A stretch of DNA of 64,000 nucleotides from Psococerastis gibbosa (lineage: Eukaryota > Arthropoda > Insecta > Psocodea > Psocidae). Below, one piece after another: positions 1 to 10,921 of this stretch. The notes under the pieces were generated by a model that did no database searches, was not told where the DNA came from, and saw nothing but the letters and a program-made list of their open reading frames with translations. Numbering within the stretch: the stretch's first letter is position 1; every line of letters begins with the position of its first letter. A program made the translations under genes and the position numbers. The stretch covers positions 21,313,371 to 21,377,370 of the forward strand of contig OZ020487.1 of assembly GCA_963971405.1 (NCBI GenBank), given 5' to 3'.

Positions 1-1660
1 ACGTTTCGGGAGTGGTTACACCTCCTACCATCAGGCTGTCTTGAGAAGTGTTGAGATAGAAAATAGGTTCCTTGTAAATTATGGTAAAATTACTATTAAT
101 TTAAATATTTATGTTAATTTTTAATATGCATATTTCCTTCAGCAGTATCATTCTGAGGCTCTCGGAAAATTTGAGCTAACAGATCTGTACGTAGCTTGTG
201 TAGGCGCATTAGCAGTCACATTGATAACAGTAAACGTTAAGGTTAACACAAAGCATCAGCGGCATAGCGTAAATACATTGTAACATTATATGGTATATAT
301 AATACTGACATTAAATTAACTTTGGTTGAAGAGGTAACCTCCTCGTTATAACCGAAATTCTCATTTCGGGCATAGCGTAAAATTTAAAGCTATTCATAAA
401 TAAGAAAAATACTAGCCGACCACGATAGGATGACATTTGGAACACTTCGTTTATTCGACTTTTATAAGTGCTGCAAGTGTCCTATCGTAGTCGGGTAGTA
501 GCCTACTCATAAAATATAAATTCACCTAATATTTATTGCCTTCCTAATTACTCAGTAGTATAGTATAAGGGAAAAGGGAAGTTTTGTGATGGTAGAAATT
601 TTCGTTTTCAATTCCCACAAACCCAAAAAAGTGGTTTTTACGAAAGGGTGTCTGCCTGTTCGTCGAAACTACTTGGTGGGTTTTGGTGAAATTTGGCAAA
701 TAGGTTCAAAAAAATAATTTCTCGGGAATTTTATTTTTATTTTTAACTAACTCAATTTTGGGGGGTTACTCTCCAAAACAGGGCTGCCACATTCCGTGGT
801 TTACCTCGGAATTCCGTGGGAAATAATTTTATTCCGAAAAATTTCCGGGGTCAACAATTTTTGAGGTTTTTCTGTGGGATTTTAGGGAAATTTGTTTTTA
901 TTTTATTTTTTTAGATTTTTGTCGAATGACCATTGATTCTCTCGCGGTTTCATAAAATTGTCGCAAAATTCAAAAAATATAAACACTATTTCCACCCCGA
1001 GCCCTACACCTCCATATGATTTGCATGCTGAAGCAGGGGACCAATCGAAAGTCCACCATATTTTGGCCTAAAATTTTCGCGCCAAATGAAACTCAATAGT
1101 TATCATATGGCAGTTGTCAGCTATTTATTACGACTTAGCTGTCGTGTATTTCCCGCCGCTAGCGCACTAAAAATTATTCTAGATTTCTGCATGTTTTTAA
1201 AAAGTTACTAGCTTGAGTAGCTTCAGCTTTGTATAATGAATAAAAGTTAGATGAACCTGAAATAAGATGCCGAGAATTTCATATAAGCCTATAAAAGTGT
1301 GAGGGTGAGAAAAAAGTCAAATCAAATGATTAAATCATGGGAGCCTATTGCATTATTTCCATCGCAAACCTATTTCAAGAAAGGTTTGTAAGTTTATACA
1401 TACCGGTACATACATTGGCGTAAATAGGGGGGTCCTGGGGGGAGGCTAAGCCCGCATTCCCCCCCCCCCCAGGATTTCTGGTGACAAAGACGTTATGGAG
1501 GCGAAAGGCATAGTATCCACAATAACGAAAGGGAAATTAATTCTTGGTACCGGTATGCTTATTTTACATGAAAGACATCATGAAAAAATCAACACATTGA
1601 CTTATTTTCACAAAAATATATTACTCAAAATGCTTAAGATCCCAATAGGCCTATTTCAGA
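1..1660. other. Gene-free AT-rich DNA
   Basis: Contains a fragment of the ATTATATGG family (282-365), the short TACTACCCGACC MITE (411-502) and a C-run near 1460. No exon was recognised. Confidence 0.5.
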
Positions 1661-1673
1661 CCTATTTTTTTAA

Positions 1674-2045
1674 AGCTTTTTCTTCGGGGGGACCCCCGGG
1701 CCCCCTCAGTGTTAGGTTTATTTGTCGGTACAATATCAACTGTACTGCATGCAAAATTCGTAAAACCTCACTAATTTGGACCTATACATCAATTTTCCTT
1801 CTCCGGGGGAGACCCCCGGCCCCCCATTCTCCGGGGTTTAATATGCGTAAAACCTCACTAATTTGGGCCTATATTTATCAATTTTTTTCTACGGGGGAGA
1901 CCCCCGGGCCCATCTATCACCAGGGTATAAAATGCGAAAAACCTCATTAATTTGGGCCCATTTATCATTGTTTTTCTCCAGGGGAGACTCCGCAGGCGCC
2001 CCCTTCTCCAGGGGATAAAATGTGTAAAACCTCACTAATTCAGGT
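1674..2045 (+). repeat. 88-bp tandem array, about four units
   Basis: TAAAACCTCACTAATTTGG recurs at 1761, 1848, 1937 and 2025 (spacing 87-89 bp), each followed by a GC-rich GGGGGAGACCCCCGGGCCC block that can form a short hairpin. Units have diverged. An open frame across them is a by-product. Confidence 0.85.
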
Positions 2046-2178
2046 TTACCATAACATTAATGGCTTGGATTCACGGAGAACAGCTTAGATCTGATAATGG
2101 CAACCCAAACAAGGTTACCCAGCCCCTATAATGCTTTTCTCAGCGCTCCAAGTATTTTTAATTGTCAACTGCCAATTT

Positions 2179-2300
2179 TGAATTTGAATTGAATTGAATT
2201 GAATTGAATTGAAAACGACTTTATTGAATAAAACCGAACAAAAGGCGAACAATAAGACTATAAAGTCTTCTTTTCATGCTAACCTTAAAAACAAACATAT
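2179..2300 (+). repeat. (GAATT)n tract with a retroelement 3' end
   Basis: About seven GAATT units are followed by AACGACTTTATTGAATAAAAC and AAGGCGAACAATAAGACTAT. An inverted copy of the latter is at about 12530-12610. The shape fits a non-LTR 3' end with a microsatellite tail. Confidence 0.6.
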
Positions 2301-3529
2301 TGTAATAATAGATAGATGCTTAAAATTAAATAGAGAAGAAACAAAAGAAGAAGAGGGGGGGAGGGGAAGTAATACCGAATGTTTGTAAACAAAAGCGGCT
2401 GCGTCAATTTGACGAAATTGAATTCCTCCTTCCGCTCTTCCACAGCCATGATGATATGAAATGGCTAGCAGAAAAATTAACAAAAATAAATAAAAGCTTT
2501 AGCAGTAAATTTACAACATTATTGCTTCAAAAACCCCCGATAAAGTTAATTAGAGATTAAAATCTAGAATATTATACAATCAGTCGGGTAAATAGCCTGC
2601 TTTTTTGAGGAAGCTTGAATTTTTTATCAAACCATTTTCATATATTTGCGGTGGGGGAACAATTAATTTCGTCAAAAATACTAGGTCATGTTCAATTTTT
2701 AAAAATTGAACCGGTTCATGAGTTTATTAAATATCAAGCTGAATTCGCTCGGAGGCATGTATTTTTATTCGCCAGTCCACTATGCTAATACCGCCAAGTT
2801 CTGTTATGAGCTAAGGGAGAGATTTCAAAATATGTTGCAAATTAATTAATTTCTCGTTCCACAGCTGCGAAACTATGAAAGATCTAGCAGATTTTAATTC
2901 CTATATTTTCATTTACTTAAGCTGGCCATTCAATTTGCCACAATTAAAGGTACCTACTTATGGTGTACGTGGGTGTAGCTTAGGAGCCTTAGACTATAGG
3001 CTACCGCTCTAGCTTCTGAAAATTAGCAAGATTAAAAGATGAAAAATAACTCAGAACTTGGCGTATTGGGTCTCGTTAGATTTAACAAAGAACACAAAAC
3101 AAAAATGAAAAGTTTACAATGGTTGAAATGGTTTTAGAAATTCCTTTTACAGTATAACTGAAATTAGAGGATAGATAACAACACTGGACTTAATTCGAAT
3201 CTACGATCTACGCCTAATCCCGTCCAGTTTTTATGTATCCTCTAATTTTAGTTATAACGTGCTGATTGCCTCTTCAACCAAAGCTAATTTAAAAAGTCAG
3301 TGTTATATACTCCATATAATACTGCAATATAATTAATTAGATGTCAAAAATAGAAAGTCTCCAGTTATATGTAGAAAACTGGTGAAGTAGGCATGGTGAC
3401 GTACAGCAGTCGATACTCTCATAAATAAGAAAAATCCGCCTATGCTTAGCATACTACATGAAAACAAACTTAAATCCAGTTTAATTTGTAACATCCTTGG
3501 TGTTCAAAAATGAAAAAAATGATATATAA

Positions 3530-3669
3530 GGCTCGTATTCCATCAACGTCAATAGTGATAGTAAATGTAGTATTGACGTGGTAGCAGACATTAAAGACAG
3601 TCTAAAAATGCCTGCTACCACGTCAATACTACATTTACTATCACTATTGACGTTGGTGGAAAAAGCGTC
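3530..3669. mobile_element. Hairpin MITE, ACGTGGTAGCAGAC-core family
   Basis: 140 bp with arms CAACGTCAATAGTGATAGTAAATG, core GACGTGGTAGCAGACATT and a loop of about 15 bp. TAA flanks both ends. Confidence 0.85.
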
Positions 3670-5215
3670 TAAAAGGGACCAACATTTAAAAAAAATTCCG
3701 GGGTATTCTGAGGAACTATTTAACAATTTCCGAGGAATACGGCAGAAGTCATTTGGCAGCCCTGCTCCAAAACCTCAAAAAACGGCAAACAAACATGCTC
3801 AAAACCGGCTCCAATGAATCTTTTATAATTCACATATACTGAGACGCATTGATTGTATAGCCTACTCTAAGAAGAATTATATTTATTAAAATCAATTTAT
3901 CGTATATATTGTAGTCGTTAAGTTAACGTTCACAAAACCCAATAACTATCCCCTCAATACGGTAGTTTGGTTTCTGGGGGCAAAAATAAAAGATCCAATT
4001 TTCATAACAAATGACTAAACATTTTTTTTTTACAAATACAGAAATACTGAAAAGGGGGTTAAAACAGTTGGGTTACCGGTTGACTTTACGATAGAATTTA
4101 CGATTTACGATGTAGAATTCAGAGCCAACCATTAATGCCATTCTAATTTCTACTTCTATTTCTAATTTTACAGAACACAAAATGTTGATAATCATTCAAA
4201 TTAAGACATTACTAAAGGTAGGAAACTAGGAAAACCAACCTCTCAAATTCAAGCGTAGGGCCCGCCGGGCCAGGTGCAACTGCAACACAAATTGTAATCC
4301 CAGCAACCAACCAACAAAAAAATTAGTAATATTTCCCCGAAGCAAATTCTGGGAAACCCGGCAATCCAAACCACATGTGTTCTTAATTAAACTTCTAGCT
4401 AGATAACAGCCTCTCGACAACTGCCAGCGTGAAAAGTCAAACAATGAAACAAATTCACAAAGTGAAACAAAAACAGTCAACAGTTTACACTTTACAGTGC
4501 GTTTCGCATTACTCATGCGCAGGAAATAGTTCGTCCTTCTGCCACCAAGAGCAGCACCACCTGGAGCAAGTGTAATTGGCGGAAAAAAGCTAAAATTTAA
4601 ACAACTTATCATTGCTGCTTTCCTTATATTTTGGTTGGCATTAAAAATTGTATTGTAGAGACAGTAATTACAGTACTGATGCATGTTTTTTGTATGCTAT
4701 TTTTGCAAATCATGAATCTTTTAATCATCTGTTTTCCTTGTATAACTACGCTATTGTTAGCGCTAAGTCAACAGTTCTAAGTATTAAAATGTATTTTTAT
4801 TTGGCAGTTTCGCACGTGCCACCCTCACTCTTTGGCTTTACACCTTTGTAATTCGCCTAGTACCTATTTATTTAAACATTAATACACGGATTTCCTCTCT
4901 CTCATATATACCTAGCCTACGTAGCCTAAAATTGTGTTATTTAGGTCTACACCTATTTAATAATATTACTGACTTCTGTCAGTTAAATGATTGCGTACTG
5001 TTTTTCCTGATAAGTTCCTAATTCACTTCCCAACATCATAATCAAAGGCACCATTGAGGGCAGCGCGCAATGCTACGGGTCGACTGAAGGACCTGAAAAA
5101 AGACGGCATGCGGAACCTCCCTGCCTAAGGAATTGTGCCCAGGACCTGACAAAATGGAAAGGAAGACATAGTAGACTGCTGCAAACCAATCAATAGGTTG
5201 GAGCCCCTGACTTAA

Positions 5216-5599
5216 GGTGCCCATTCCATTGACCGGCTAGGGCTATTTCCAACAACGGTGACGTGGTAGCAGACATTCAAGACTTAGGTGGCGTTTCCAC
5301 CGACCTCGCATTGCAGAATGCAAATGACATTGACGGAAATTAGAATTTTTCTTTTTATAGAAATCTATTAAAATGTTTGTACTTAACATATCCCATGACG
5401 CCATTTTTTAATATTAGTTTATTTGTTTGTGATTTTACTGTATGATCATTGATCAATTTTAACTATGGCATAGAGGAAAATAAACATTTCCGTCAATTCT
5501 GCAATGCGAGGTCGGTGGAAACGCCACCTAAGTCTTGAATGTCTGCTACCACGTCACCGTTGTTGGAAATAGCCCTAGCCGGTCAATGGAATGGGCACC
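5216..5599. mobile_element. Outer hairpin MITE with an inner MITE in its loop
   Basis: The outer element starts GGTGCCCATTCC and ends GGAATGGGCACC, with arms TTGACCGGCTAGGGC and the GACGTGGTAGCAGACATT core, flanked by TAA. The inner element at 5287-5528 starts GGTGGCGTTTCC, has arms ACCGACCTCGCATTGCAGAATG, and is flanked by TTA and TAA. The inner one lacks the core. Confidence 0.85.
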
Positions 5600-5820
5600 T
5601 AAACAAAATCTACCATTTGTGGTCGATTGCAGGTTGCAACCCATAGGTTAGGCAGGTACTTGCTCATTTAAGGTTGTGACTTAGAAAAGAATTTCATGCT
5701 CCATGGATTATAGTTATATTACATACCGCATGCTAAATACATTTTAATGCAGTACCTACCTAACTTAGGCTACCAACACATTTTTGCTTTCCTATTTATG
5801 CGTTAGTTTAGGCGCTTATT

Positions 5821-5950
5821 CCACCAACGTCAATAGTGATAGTAAATGTAGTATTGACGTGGTAGCAGACATTAAAGACAGTCTAAAAATGTCTGCTACC
5901 ACGTCAATACTACATTTACTACCACTATTGACGTTGGTGGAATAAGCGCC
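5821..5950. mobile_element. Hairpin MITE, ACGTGGTAGCAGAC-core family
   Basis: 130 bp, starts GGCGCTTATTCC and ends GGAATAAGCGCC, flanked by TTA. Arms and core nearly match the copy at 3530-3669. Confidence 0.88.
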
Positions 5951-6514
5951 TTAAAGATGAAAGCTTAGTGATGGTCGAAATGATCGATTCCGAGATTTCA
6001 ACGGATTTACACGATTTGAGCTCCCAGTGGGGACCCAAGTGTTTTTTACGAAATGTCTGTTCGTTGATTAGTGGGCACAAAAATCATATCTGTAGACTTT
6101 TGTTTTGTTATAGGTAAAATAGAGTAACAAAACCGAGTAGGTTGCTTTCTCAAGCAAATTTTGATTTTGAACAATAATGAATTTTACGAAGAAATTGTGG
6201 ATAATTCATGCCCCGATACATTTCATAGGCTACCCTGCCATTATTATTGTGTTGTATTATATTGAACTGCCCGTTCTGGATTATGGAATCGTCCCATCGA
6301 TCAATAACTACTCATTTTATCTAACTAGGTACATATACTAATTGATAAATAGGAAAGCATGTACGGGTTTACTTGCACCTGTTCTTTTATAATCAAGGTG
6401 ACTGCTGGCACCAAAAATAAAACAATATATACTTCAGTGTATGCAATCATTACATTATTGCTCCCAGCGGGTTATGAGTTTACAGTACCGTATAGCCTAG
6501 CAGTTTTTTATTTA

Positions 6515-6652
6515 GGCGGGGATTCCCCCGACCTCGTTGTGTTTGTCAGCGTGATATTGACGTGGTAGCAGACATTTAAGACAGTCTTTAATGTCTGCTA
6601 CCACGTCAATATCACGCAGACAAACACGAATGAGGTCGGTGGAAACCCCACC
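6515..6652. mobile_element. Hairpin MITE, ACGTGGTAGCAGAC-core family (GACCTCG arms)
   Basis: 138 bp, arms CCCCGACCTCGTTGTGTTTG then CAGCGTGATATTGACGTGG, TTA on both sides. Very similar to 25962-26100. Confidence 0.88.
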
Positions 6653-6659
6653 TTATTAT

Positions 6660-8130
6660 AAATTCTAACTTTAAATGTGCCTTTTCCTATTGTTAATATC
6701 GTCCCATTGAAATTATATTCTATTGAGTGGAACATACGCCTGGGCAATAGTTTATGCCCGGTTCAGGACATTTTGACGTACACTTCTCATACTCAAAATA
6801 AAGATAAATAAACCATGTTTCAATCCCTCAATTATGTCAAGAATAATTATTTCGGGCGAAAATATTGAAAACAATGTTCTGTTTTCAATAAAAAGAGACA
6901 TCAGCCGTTCATAACTTCCTGTAAAGTAACCCAACGGGACACAGCACACTGCTTCAAGAAACTACAATTAAGAAAATGCAATCAGTCTATTATTGTATTA
7001 TGTATTTTTTTCCATTGCCTCATTGTCACATCGCTGACCTACAAACGTTGGCTAATTAATTTCCACAATCTCTAGCAGTCTAGCTAACGTTATTGAGTGC
7101 ACACGAAGAAATAGTATAGTGTTTATAAGAATAGGTACATTTTTAACTAAACGAAAGAATTATATAAAACTATACACAACATATTAAGATAATTCGTTCC
7201 AAAAATTTTGTTAACAAAGAGTAGTGCTTTGAAGACTTCGTAAAAAATAAACACATTTTCAAGGCGCAGACTATTCCCCTCGTAAACTTACTGCTATTCT
7301 ATAAAATCAGTGTAATGCACTTAATTGTATTTTTTTTTTAATTAATAATGTTTCATGTGACAAAACCCAAATTCACTGCGAAATCTGGAATTTTTTACGA
7401 AGTGTTCAAAAGGCGGTTCGAGAAATTAGTTAATTAAATATGTATAATTAAGTTAATGATAAAAATAATTAAAAATTGGAAAGAAACCGTCCACCGTTTG
7501 TTTAAAAAATATTTGGAACACTGCCTCAATTACCATGTTTTAGGGCCCAATAGCAAACAAAACAAAGGTAATAAGTCATCAGCACACGGTCAAAAATCGT
7601 ACCATGTGCCTCAGTAATATGCAAAGCAACTGCGCGTAGTACAACTGCCAGTTTGTTTTGGTCCATTAACAATTTGTCAGACAGACTCCGAATAAAAAAT
7701 CCATTCAGTTATGGACTGTAGGTAAGGTTGATTGCTGTTTACAGGCGACGTTTCAATGAAAACGAGTGAATTTTACAACGCATTTCACACGGGGAGTGAA
7801 AGACAGGGCATCGAGTTTGTAGGGCGAAGCTGAAATTTACAGCCGTCCTATAAGCACTCGTAAATGAGGTTTAAAACAGAAAATAACTTGATGGTGTACA
7901 GAACGTTGTAAACAATATTAATATTCTGTCGAAATTTTGTCCATTTATATTCATATATTCTTTTAAGCCCACCGTACGTTGTAACACTAAATATTAACGG
8001 TGAACTTGCGATTTACGAGCAGCAGCTTGCTACCTAACTACAGACCTCGCGGCTGACAGTGGTAATAAGTAGAGTTCTACATAGGACAGATATGGCATTC
8101 GAGCGCCCCAAAATTATTTTGGTATCCTGA
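6660..8130. other. Gene-free stretch
   Basis: AT-rich, short chance frames only. No repeat border, RNA gene or exon was recognised. Confidence 0.5.
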
Positions 8131-8137
8131 TACTACG

Positions 8138-8302
8138 CAAGGCCGTAGCCAGAAATTTTTTTTTCGGGAGGGATCCATCTGACGTCACTGAAGGTGAGGT
8201 ATCCTCCATATATTTAAAACTCCATTCTATCTAGTGAACGCTGCTAATATTTCGGGAGGGGTCCGGACCCCCTGGACCCCCCTCTCTCTGGTTACGGCCT
8301 TG
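8138..8302. mobile_element. hAT-type MITE with 8-bp target duplication
   Basis: 165 bp with ends CAAGGCCGTAGCCAGA and TCTGGTTACGGCCTTG. ATACTACG is repeated perfectly on both outer sides (8130-8137 and 8303-8310). An 8-bp duplication and CA-starting ends point to hAT. Confidence 0.85.
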
Positions 8303-8717
8303 ATACTACGTCTTCTATGACTAGCCACTAAAAAAACGTACCAGGTGGCCAAGATTCAAAAAATATTTTTGTCACGCTCGAATGTCCCATTTCTCCTATA
8401 CAGAACTCTAGTCATAACTGTCATATTGCAGACGATTGTTTTGTTTTGGCTTTCACTTCCATTAACACCCATCATTTTTTTTTTTTTTTTAATTTTACAT
8501 TACACGGTACACCAGTAAATTTCGTTCTTTTTTTTGTCAAATACAATTAATTTGATTTAATTTACGGAATAATAGCTTTGAAAATATTAAATCCCTTATT
8601 CCATTTATTAATCTGATGAATTTCTTGTGCGCTCGCGAACACTGGCTACATTGGAATGAACTTAAATTTAAAATTATGAAATTCAACCTTACAGTAATTC
8701 TGAGCTAAGTCTCTTTA

Positions 8718-8987
8718 GGCGGCAATTCCACCGGCGAATTTACGTCATTTGTGATTTGAGATATTTTGTTTGTTTTGTTTTAAGGAGACTATATTATGTA
8801 GATACTTAACTTATCTATTATAATTTAAGTTATAATATGGTAGAGACTTATTAATGATGTCTGCTACCATATTATAACTTAATTTATAATAGATAAGTTA
8901 AGTATCTACATAATAGTCTCTTTAAAACAAAGCAAAAAAAATATCTCAAATCACAAATGAAGTAAATTCGCCAGTGGAATTGCCACC
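8718..8987. mobile_element. Long hairpin MITE with variant core
   Basis: 270 bp, starts GGCGGCAATTCCACCGG, TTA on both sides. Long arms contain AAGGAGACTATATTATGTAG and a core reading GTCTGCTACCATA, which keeps GGTAGCAGAC but loses ACGT. A decayed relative lies at 37665-38087. Confidence 0.85.
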
Positions 8988-10403
8988 TTATAAATCGGTC
9001 TTTATTAAAGCAACGTCTAAGTTCAAGTACACTAGATTTTTTTGATTATCCAACATTGGCTGTAGGTGATAGTGCTTACTGAGTTTGCTTACCGCATTTA
9101 TATAATAGAAAGGTCTAAATGGCCCCTTCGGACATGGCAGCAGACGGCTTTCGCCCAGACACAAAAAAGATTAATTAATTCAAGTGTTTTTGGATGAAAT
9201 AGATTTATTCGAATAAGATTGGGCCCAAATATTTAGTAAAAATATATGACAAATCAGAAGTGGTCCACATTGTACGAAGTCAAGTGACCTTTTCAATTGT
9301 CACATTTTGAAAAATAAACGGCAGCCAAAATAATATGAAAATATTGTTTCACGGTAGAGCACTAAACAACAGTGGAGTAAATGAGTGGTGTAGAAGGAAA
9401 ACGGGTTAAGTCCATTTCAGTAAATATTTCAGGAGAGCCAAAACACTATAGCTGAAGCTGAGTGCCCTGTGATTTCATCTAAACCCTATACGATGGGCTA
9501 TGCCAGAATTAGCTACTGATAATACATTCAGCCAGACGAATCTATTGGCGCCAAAAACTCAAATTTATAAATTTATGGACTTTGACCGTTTTGCTTCTAT
9601 ACCAATCAAATGTAGAAGACATACTCTACTAAATTAAATAAAAGATAAAAGTTAACATCGAAAAGTCCATCCAAGAACTTACTGTTCGTAATAGTCCCAT
9701 CACGAACCTAGGACCAGTTCCTGAAATTAATAATCTACCTAAGGTTAATCTAATGTAGGGCCAGGATGTTTCTCTTGAACAAATATAGTATGTATGTATG
9801 TATGCATACCGCACCACATGGTAGGTAACAAACCCAGGTCAAAAATTTAAAAGCATTTTATGATAATTAACAATAATTACCTATATTTGAACTGAATCAT
9901 TAGTTTTTATCCCATAAACCAGAGGCTTTAACTTAGGATAGTGTACCGGACGTTTCATCTACAACGGCGGCAGAAAGGGCAGTGGTGAAGACCACATCGC
10001 AGTTTCGGTACGAGTAAGTTGTAGACAAAACGTCAAGTTTTTCTCCAGCCTGGATCTACATAACAAGTCATTTTGTCGGCTTCGGGCCAACGCAACGTCA
10101 ATTTCGAGAACTGGCTCATTTCTTGGTTTGCACGAGTCATGTAGACCATGCCGAAATGCATAAATAAACCTTAGGGCAATGATTGGGCCTTTATAGTATC
10201 TATAAAAAAAGATTGAAACAAATATAGGCATGACGCAAAGCAGTGTACGCGAGTCGTTGAGATGATAAGTTTGACATTGCAGCTGGAATGATGTTAGCTT
10301 TGGGATAATTGTCCGGACCCGAGCAATCGCTCCACCGCTGCGTTTATATCTCCAAATGTCGCAATCAACGCTGAAACAGTAAGTATTTGTCAATTGCTGT
10401 GAC

Positions 10404-10742
10404 CTAGACGGAGAGTGGCGTATAAGAAACAACGGCGAAATAAACGCAATACTCAACGGAGAAGACATAGTCTGGTTCACAAAAGCGCAACGCGTAAGAT
10501 GTCTGGGACACGTCGTAAGAATGTCAGACGACATGCCGAAAAAGATGTACAAAACAAGCATGACAGGAAGAAGACTGGCCGGACGGACGTCCTCGAAAAC
10601 GCTGGAAGGATGAGTTGTAAACTGACCTTCGCGAGTTGGGAGTCCGTACATGGTGGAGCGTTGTACAAAACCGAGATGACTGGAGGAGTGTTGTTGAGCA
10701 GGACAAAGCTCATCAAGGGCTGTAGAGCCAGACGAAGAAGAT
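10404..10742 (+). pseudogene. Dead LINE reverse-transcriptase tail
   Basis: In one frame the sequence reads DGEWRIRNNGEINAILNGED, then KAQRVRCLGHVVRMSDDMPKK and GRRLAGRTSSKTLEG before stops. This is the conserved C-terminal region of insect non-LTR polymerases (W-R-x-R-x-N, A-Q-R-x-R-x-L-G-H-V-x-R-M). Stops and frameshifts follow in the WWS-V-Q part. It lies just downstream of ubiquilin exon 8. Confidence 0.75.
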
Positions 10743-10921
10743 AATTTTGAAATAAATTTTGCTACTTATTGCGATCAATATGCCTGATTACTTAAAAAAT
10801 ACGACTACGATGCATATTCATATATTAAAGGAATTTTAGGCTTAACTAAAACGCTGATTTGAATAAACATTATCGTCTGTGGAAAATCTTACAAATAGAG
10901 AGGGTTTGCACTGAAGCTTAC

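Noticed and set aside
1495..1950. 151-codon frame with repeated TSLIWAY-like segments
   Set aside because: Produced by the 88-bp tandem array.
1761..2045. Regular repeats as a CRISPR array
   Set aside because: Repeats are adjacent, diverged tandem units in a eukaryotic genome; no spacers or cas genes.
9959..10651. 230-codon minus-strand frame
   Set aside because: Partly the reverse of a dead LINE fragment on the plus strand; no recognisable domain.
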